A stretch of 32,862 nt of DNA from DSBG01 sp049975365. GTDB lineage: Bacteria > Desulfobacterota > Desulfomonilia > UBA1062. Positions 30,684 to 32,862 of this stretch are shown here, piece by piece. Under the pieces are notes generated by a model. It had not been told where the DNA came from. It ran no database searches and worked only from the letters and a program-made list of their open reading frames with translations. A program made the translations under genes and the position numbers. Each line of letters begins with the position of its first letter. The stretch's first letter is position 1. Location of the stretch: assembly GCA_049975365.1 (NCBI GenBank), contig JBNGDS010000037.1, forward strand, positions 1 to 32,862, in the 5' to 3' direction.

Positions 30684-32259
30684 TTGCCTTTCCTCCTCTC
30701 ATCTCCAGTTCGAGATCCAGCTGAAACCGAACCGGCCCGCGGGATCCATCACTGTAGCGGTTCTGGATGGCATATTCGGAATTCGGTTCAGACCAGCTCG
30801 TGGCAATAGCGCCGTGTCCTTTTGGAAACACCGTCACCTCGGCGTCCACATAATCCACCGGAGCCAGTGCAGATTCCTTGTCCACCAGGTCGTCACTCTG
30901 GGCACAGCAGATCAGGAACCTGATCCCCTTGGCAGCGAGGTCCTTGAAATTGAGCTTTCTTCCGAAGAGGGTTACGGGAATGGTCCCGTCTTCTGCCACC
31001 GGGATCGTATAGGAATCAAAGCTCATCTTGGTGATGGCAACAGGGATGTCTTTCCGGTCATAGATAAGCCAATGATTCATGGCTGCAGCCGTTTTAGTGA
31101 TCTTCACCTCTTTGCCGTCAGGCCCATCGAAAAGCATGAGATCCCGGTAGAGGGTGTACAACGGTGCTTCCTTTTCCATGCTCTTGAGCTTGTAGACCCA
31201 GCTCATGACCTTCCCGTCCACCACCTTGTTTCCATTGGGGAGATCTTTTTCCGCATATCCAAGGTCCCTGAACCGCCCAGGAAGGTGCTCCATGTATTCC
31301 ACGAGGGACTTCGAGCGGGTACCATCCATGGGGGCCACACAGGTGATGAGTGCATCCACCAGTCCATCGAGCTCTCCGGTGAGGATATTGAGGGCTGCGA
31401 TGAAGCCCCCCTGACAGAATCCATTCAGCGTAACCTGAGCACCATGACGCTTCATGACCTGTTCACAGAAGAACTTCGTATCCAGTGCATCATCTTCCCC
31501 CGTCATTGCCTGAACCTCGGGAGTTGTATCGATATCCTTGAGAATCCGGACATATGTCGGGATTCCCTGGTTCGCGAATGCATGGACATAGCTCTTTCCT
31601 TCATTGGGGAGAAAGGCCAGGATATTGGCCCCCAGCACGTAGGGATGAATGATGATCACGGGTTTCCCTTTCTCCCTGACCTTGACCTTCTTGTTCGGGA
31701 GCACCTGATAGAGCAGGAACCGATCTGTTTCAGCAAACTTCACATACCCATCACGCTCAAAGTGGAAACCGAATTCGGGCCCGATGTCGTCGATCGCCTT
31801 GGGGTACTCGTATACAACCTTTTCCAGGAGGCGTGCCTGCCTGGAGACGAATTCATCTATGTGCTCTCCTTCCCGTTGGAACATGGTATTCAGCCAGGCT
31901 GAAAAAGCCCTGGAGATTTCCTTCAGGTGGTAATCGTGCATGATTCGGGCCGTACTGTTCGCACCCTTGTTTGCGACCTGGAGGTTGAACTGAAGCAGCT
32001 CCAGATAGTCACGGATGTTGTCATGCGGGGTGTGTCTGACGAGCTTCTCCCGCTCGGTTGTGGTGAATGAATTCAGGGCGATCCAGAAGGGAGTCATGAA
32101 TTCGTTGATGTACTTGAAGATGCCGTTCCAGTATGTCTCGTTGGCCGTGATCTTCTCTCGGGTCGCACCGGCAAGGCTCATGCCTGTATCCAGTGCATCC
32201 TGAAGGTTTTTCAACAAGGACCCGTAGTAGGTAAAGGAAAGATCCATCATGTCTTTCAT
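30676..32259 (-). CDS. Second, divergent PHA synthase-like enzyme (PhaC superfamily), 527 aa
   Basis: The start at 32259 is chosen for its AGGAGGG Shine-Dalgarno; upstream in-frame codons give a non-homologous Arg-rich leader. A long helical N-terminal region (1-195) precedes an alpha/beta hydrolase core. The core has IIIHPYVLGANILAFLP, the box GFCQGG with C282, WLIYDRKDIP (compare the WNxDxTNxP motif of PhaC), D457 in CCAQSDDLVD and H482 in FPKGHGAIAT. The Cys-Asp-His triad is that of PHA synthases; the enzyme is longer than class III/IV and its sequence is far from PhaC1 here. A depolymerase or acyltransferase role is possible. Neighbours are two phasin-like genes upstream and the 192-aa coiled-coil protein downstream (8-nt overlap). 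Confidence 0.82.
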   Translation of the reverse strand: MKDMMDLSFTYYGSLLKNLQDALDTGMSLAGATREKITANETYWNGIFKYINEFMTPFWIALNSFTTTEREKLVRHTPHDNIRDYLELLQFNLQVANKGANSTARIMHDYHLKEISRAFSAWLNTMFQREGEHIDEFVSRQARLLEKVVYEYPKAIDDIGPEFGFHFERDGYVKFAETDRFLLYQVLPNKKVKVREKGKPVIIIHPYVLGANILAFLPNEGKSYVHAFANQGIPTYVRILKDIDTTPEVQAMTGEDDALDTKFFCEQVMKRHGAQVTLNGFCQGGFIAALNILTGELDGLVDALITCVAPMDGTRSKSLVEYMEHLPGRFRDLGYAEKDLPNGNKVVDGKVMSWVYKLKSMEKEAPLYTLYRDLMLFDGPDGKEVKITKTAAAMNHWLIYDRKDIPVAITKMSFDSYTIPVAEDGTIPVTLFGRKLNFKDLAAKGIRFLICCAQSDDLVDKESALAPVDYVDAEVTVFPKGHGAIATSWSEPNSEYAIQNRYSDGSRGPVRFQLDLELEMRGGKANG

Positions 32260-32299
32260 CCGTCCCTCCTGAATCTTCTGTGCTGGTTTCGAACACCCT

Positions 32300-32578
32300 C
32301 TACTTTGTCTTCGTCTTCTCCGGAGAGGAGAAAAAGTCATCAACGCGTTTGAAGTTCTCATCCACCGCCTTTTTGAAATCCTCCCGTGCCTTTTTATACG
32401 TGCTGACCCACTGGTTGAGAACCTTCTTTCCGTCTTCGGGTATCCACGTTGCCTGATCCATGAACGTCCCCACCATTTTCTCTGCTTGATCCTGAAGCAT
32501 CACCATTGCATTGAAACTGTTGTTGAAGGTTGTCTTGTGAAAATCCATCATCTGCTTTACCATCTGTTTCTGATCCAT
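32300..32578 (-). CDS. Phasin-like protein, 92 aa
   Basis: This is a small amphipathic helical protein: MDFHKTTFNNSFNAMVMLQDQAEKMV, then WIPEDGKKVLNQWVSTYKKAREDFKKAVDENFKRVDDFF. The pattern (Gln/Lys-rich helices, Trp before a long charged helix, YKKAREDFKKAVDE) is that of short phasin-family proteins that coat PHA granules. The start has a clear AAGGAGA Shine-Dalgarno. It lies 40 nt upstream of the PhaC-like gene and 30 nt after a paralogue, sharing about two thirds of residues with it. Confidence 0.8.
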   Translation of the reverse strand: MDQKQMVKQMMDFHKTTFNNSFNAMVMLQDQAEKMVGTFMDQATWIPEDGKKVLNQWVSTYKKAREDFKKAVDENFKRVDDFFSSPEKTKTK

Positions 32579-32608
32579 TTGTATTCTCCTTTTAAATAGC
32601 GATCGCCC

Positions 32609-32862
32609 CTATTCCCCGCCAAGCTTGTCGAAGAACTCAACGACTTTCTCGTATCCCTCGTCGACAGACTTCTTGAAGTTTTCGCGACCTTTCTTGTAGG
32701 AATTTACCCACTGCTCGAGCACCTTGCGACCCTCCGGGGTGATCCACGGTGCCTGTTCCAGGAGTGTCTTCACCATCTTTTCCGCCTGATCCTGCAGCAT
32801 CACGATGCCCTCGTAGCTGCTGTCAAAGGTTGTCTTGTACATACCGATCATCTGTTTTGCGA
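32609..32862 (-). CDS. Phasin-like protein, tandem paralogue (5' end outside window)
   Basis: The frame remains open through the window edge; the last visible upstream codons read AKQMIGMYKTTFDSSYEGIV, aligned with VKQMMDFHKTTFNNSFNAMV of the neighbouring 92-aa protein. Shared segments are MLQDQAEKMVKTLLEQAPWI, GRKVLEQWVNSYKKGRENFK and KSVDEGYEKVVEFF. Only a few N-terminal residues appear to be missing. It is a probable granule-surface protein from a local duplication; the first gene of the set visible here. Confidence 0.8.
   Translation of the reverse strand, partial: AKQMIGMYKTTFDSSYEGIVMLQDQAEKMVKTLLEQAPWITPEGRKVLEQWVNSYKKGRENFKKSVDEGYEKVVEFFDKLGGE

Noticed and set aside
30667..31902. A 411-codon plus-strand open frame over the second PhaC-like gene
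   Set aside because: It is antisense to a gene with an intact catalytic triad; low-complexity His/Leu/Glu composition, no recognisable domain.
1..32862. CRISPR array, insertion sequence or prophage
   Set aside because: No regularly spaced repeats, transposase motifs or terminal inverted repeats were found anywhere in the window.

Overview
The window is a dense chromosomal segment with no IS element, phage block or CRISPR array. Genes are mostly end to end or overlap by 4 nt. The content (type III pantothenate kinase, a DHH-CBS-CBS-nucleotidyltransferase fusion protein, a class III PhaE/PhaC pair, a two-gene flagellar unit flgL-fliW with a sigma-54-type promoter, and a recA-pilT-recX-alaS order) best fits an anaerobic deltaproteobacterium (Desulfobacterota, Syntrophobacterales-like). 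That placement is inferred from gene content and was not tested by phylogeny.

Layout. 1-1011 (+): the 3' end of an enoyl-CoA hydratase gene and a small orphan ORF. 1103-8816 (-): tRNA-Ala(CGC), the DHH/CBS/poly(A)-polymerase-type protein, xerD, a SPOR protein, a secreted N-acetylmuramoyl-L-alanine amidase, coaX and a cyclase-family hydrolase. Amidase, SPOR protein, XerD and the RNA enzyme form one tightly coupled unit. 9061-14868 (+): ybaB-recR-mtaD, then flgL-fliW, mobB and an RlmI-like rRNA methyltransferase. 14898-24518 (-): one long, translationally coupled run reading ModE-like HTH, pgpA, cinA, thpR, recA, pilT, recX, alaS, hisB, an 85-aa unknown, hisA and a HIT protein. In it, recX is split by a frameshift at an A9 tract. 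24636-25928 (+): asnS. 26029-26103 (-): tRNA-Gly(GCC) with a good sigma-70 promoter.

26350-32862 is a polyhydroxyalkanoate (PHA) locus made of two converging gene sets. The plus-strand set is phaE-phaC (class III synthase), a double-GAF protein and phaJ. The minus-strand set is two tandem phasin-like proteins, a second and divergent PhaC-like enzyme (527 aa, intact Cys/Asp/His triad) and an overlapping 192-aa coiled-coil protein with a lysine-rich tail. PhaJ would draw (R)-3-hydroxyacyl-CoA from beta-oxidation, and the truncated enoyl-CoA hydratase gene at the left edge fits a fatty- or aromatic-acid-degrading life style.

The points most worth a second look are the second PHA synthase-like gene pair, the recX frameshift, the overlapping sigma-54 and sigma-28-like signals at flgL, and the 85-aa unknown locked between hisB and hisA. 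No gene-free stretch exceeds about 250 bases.
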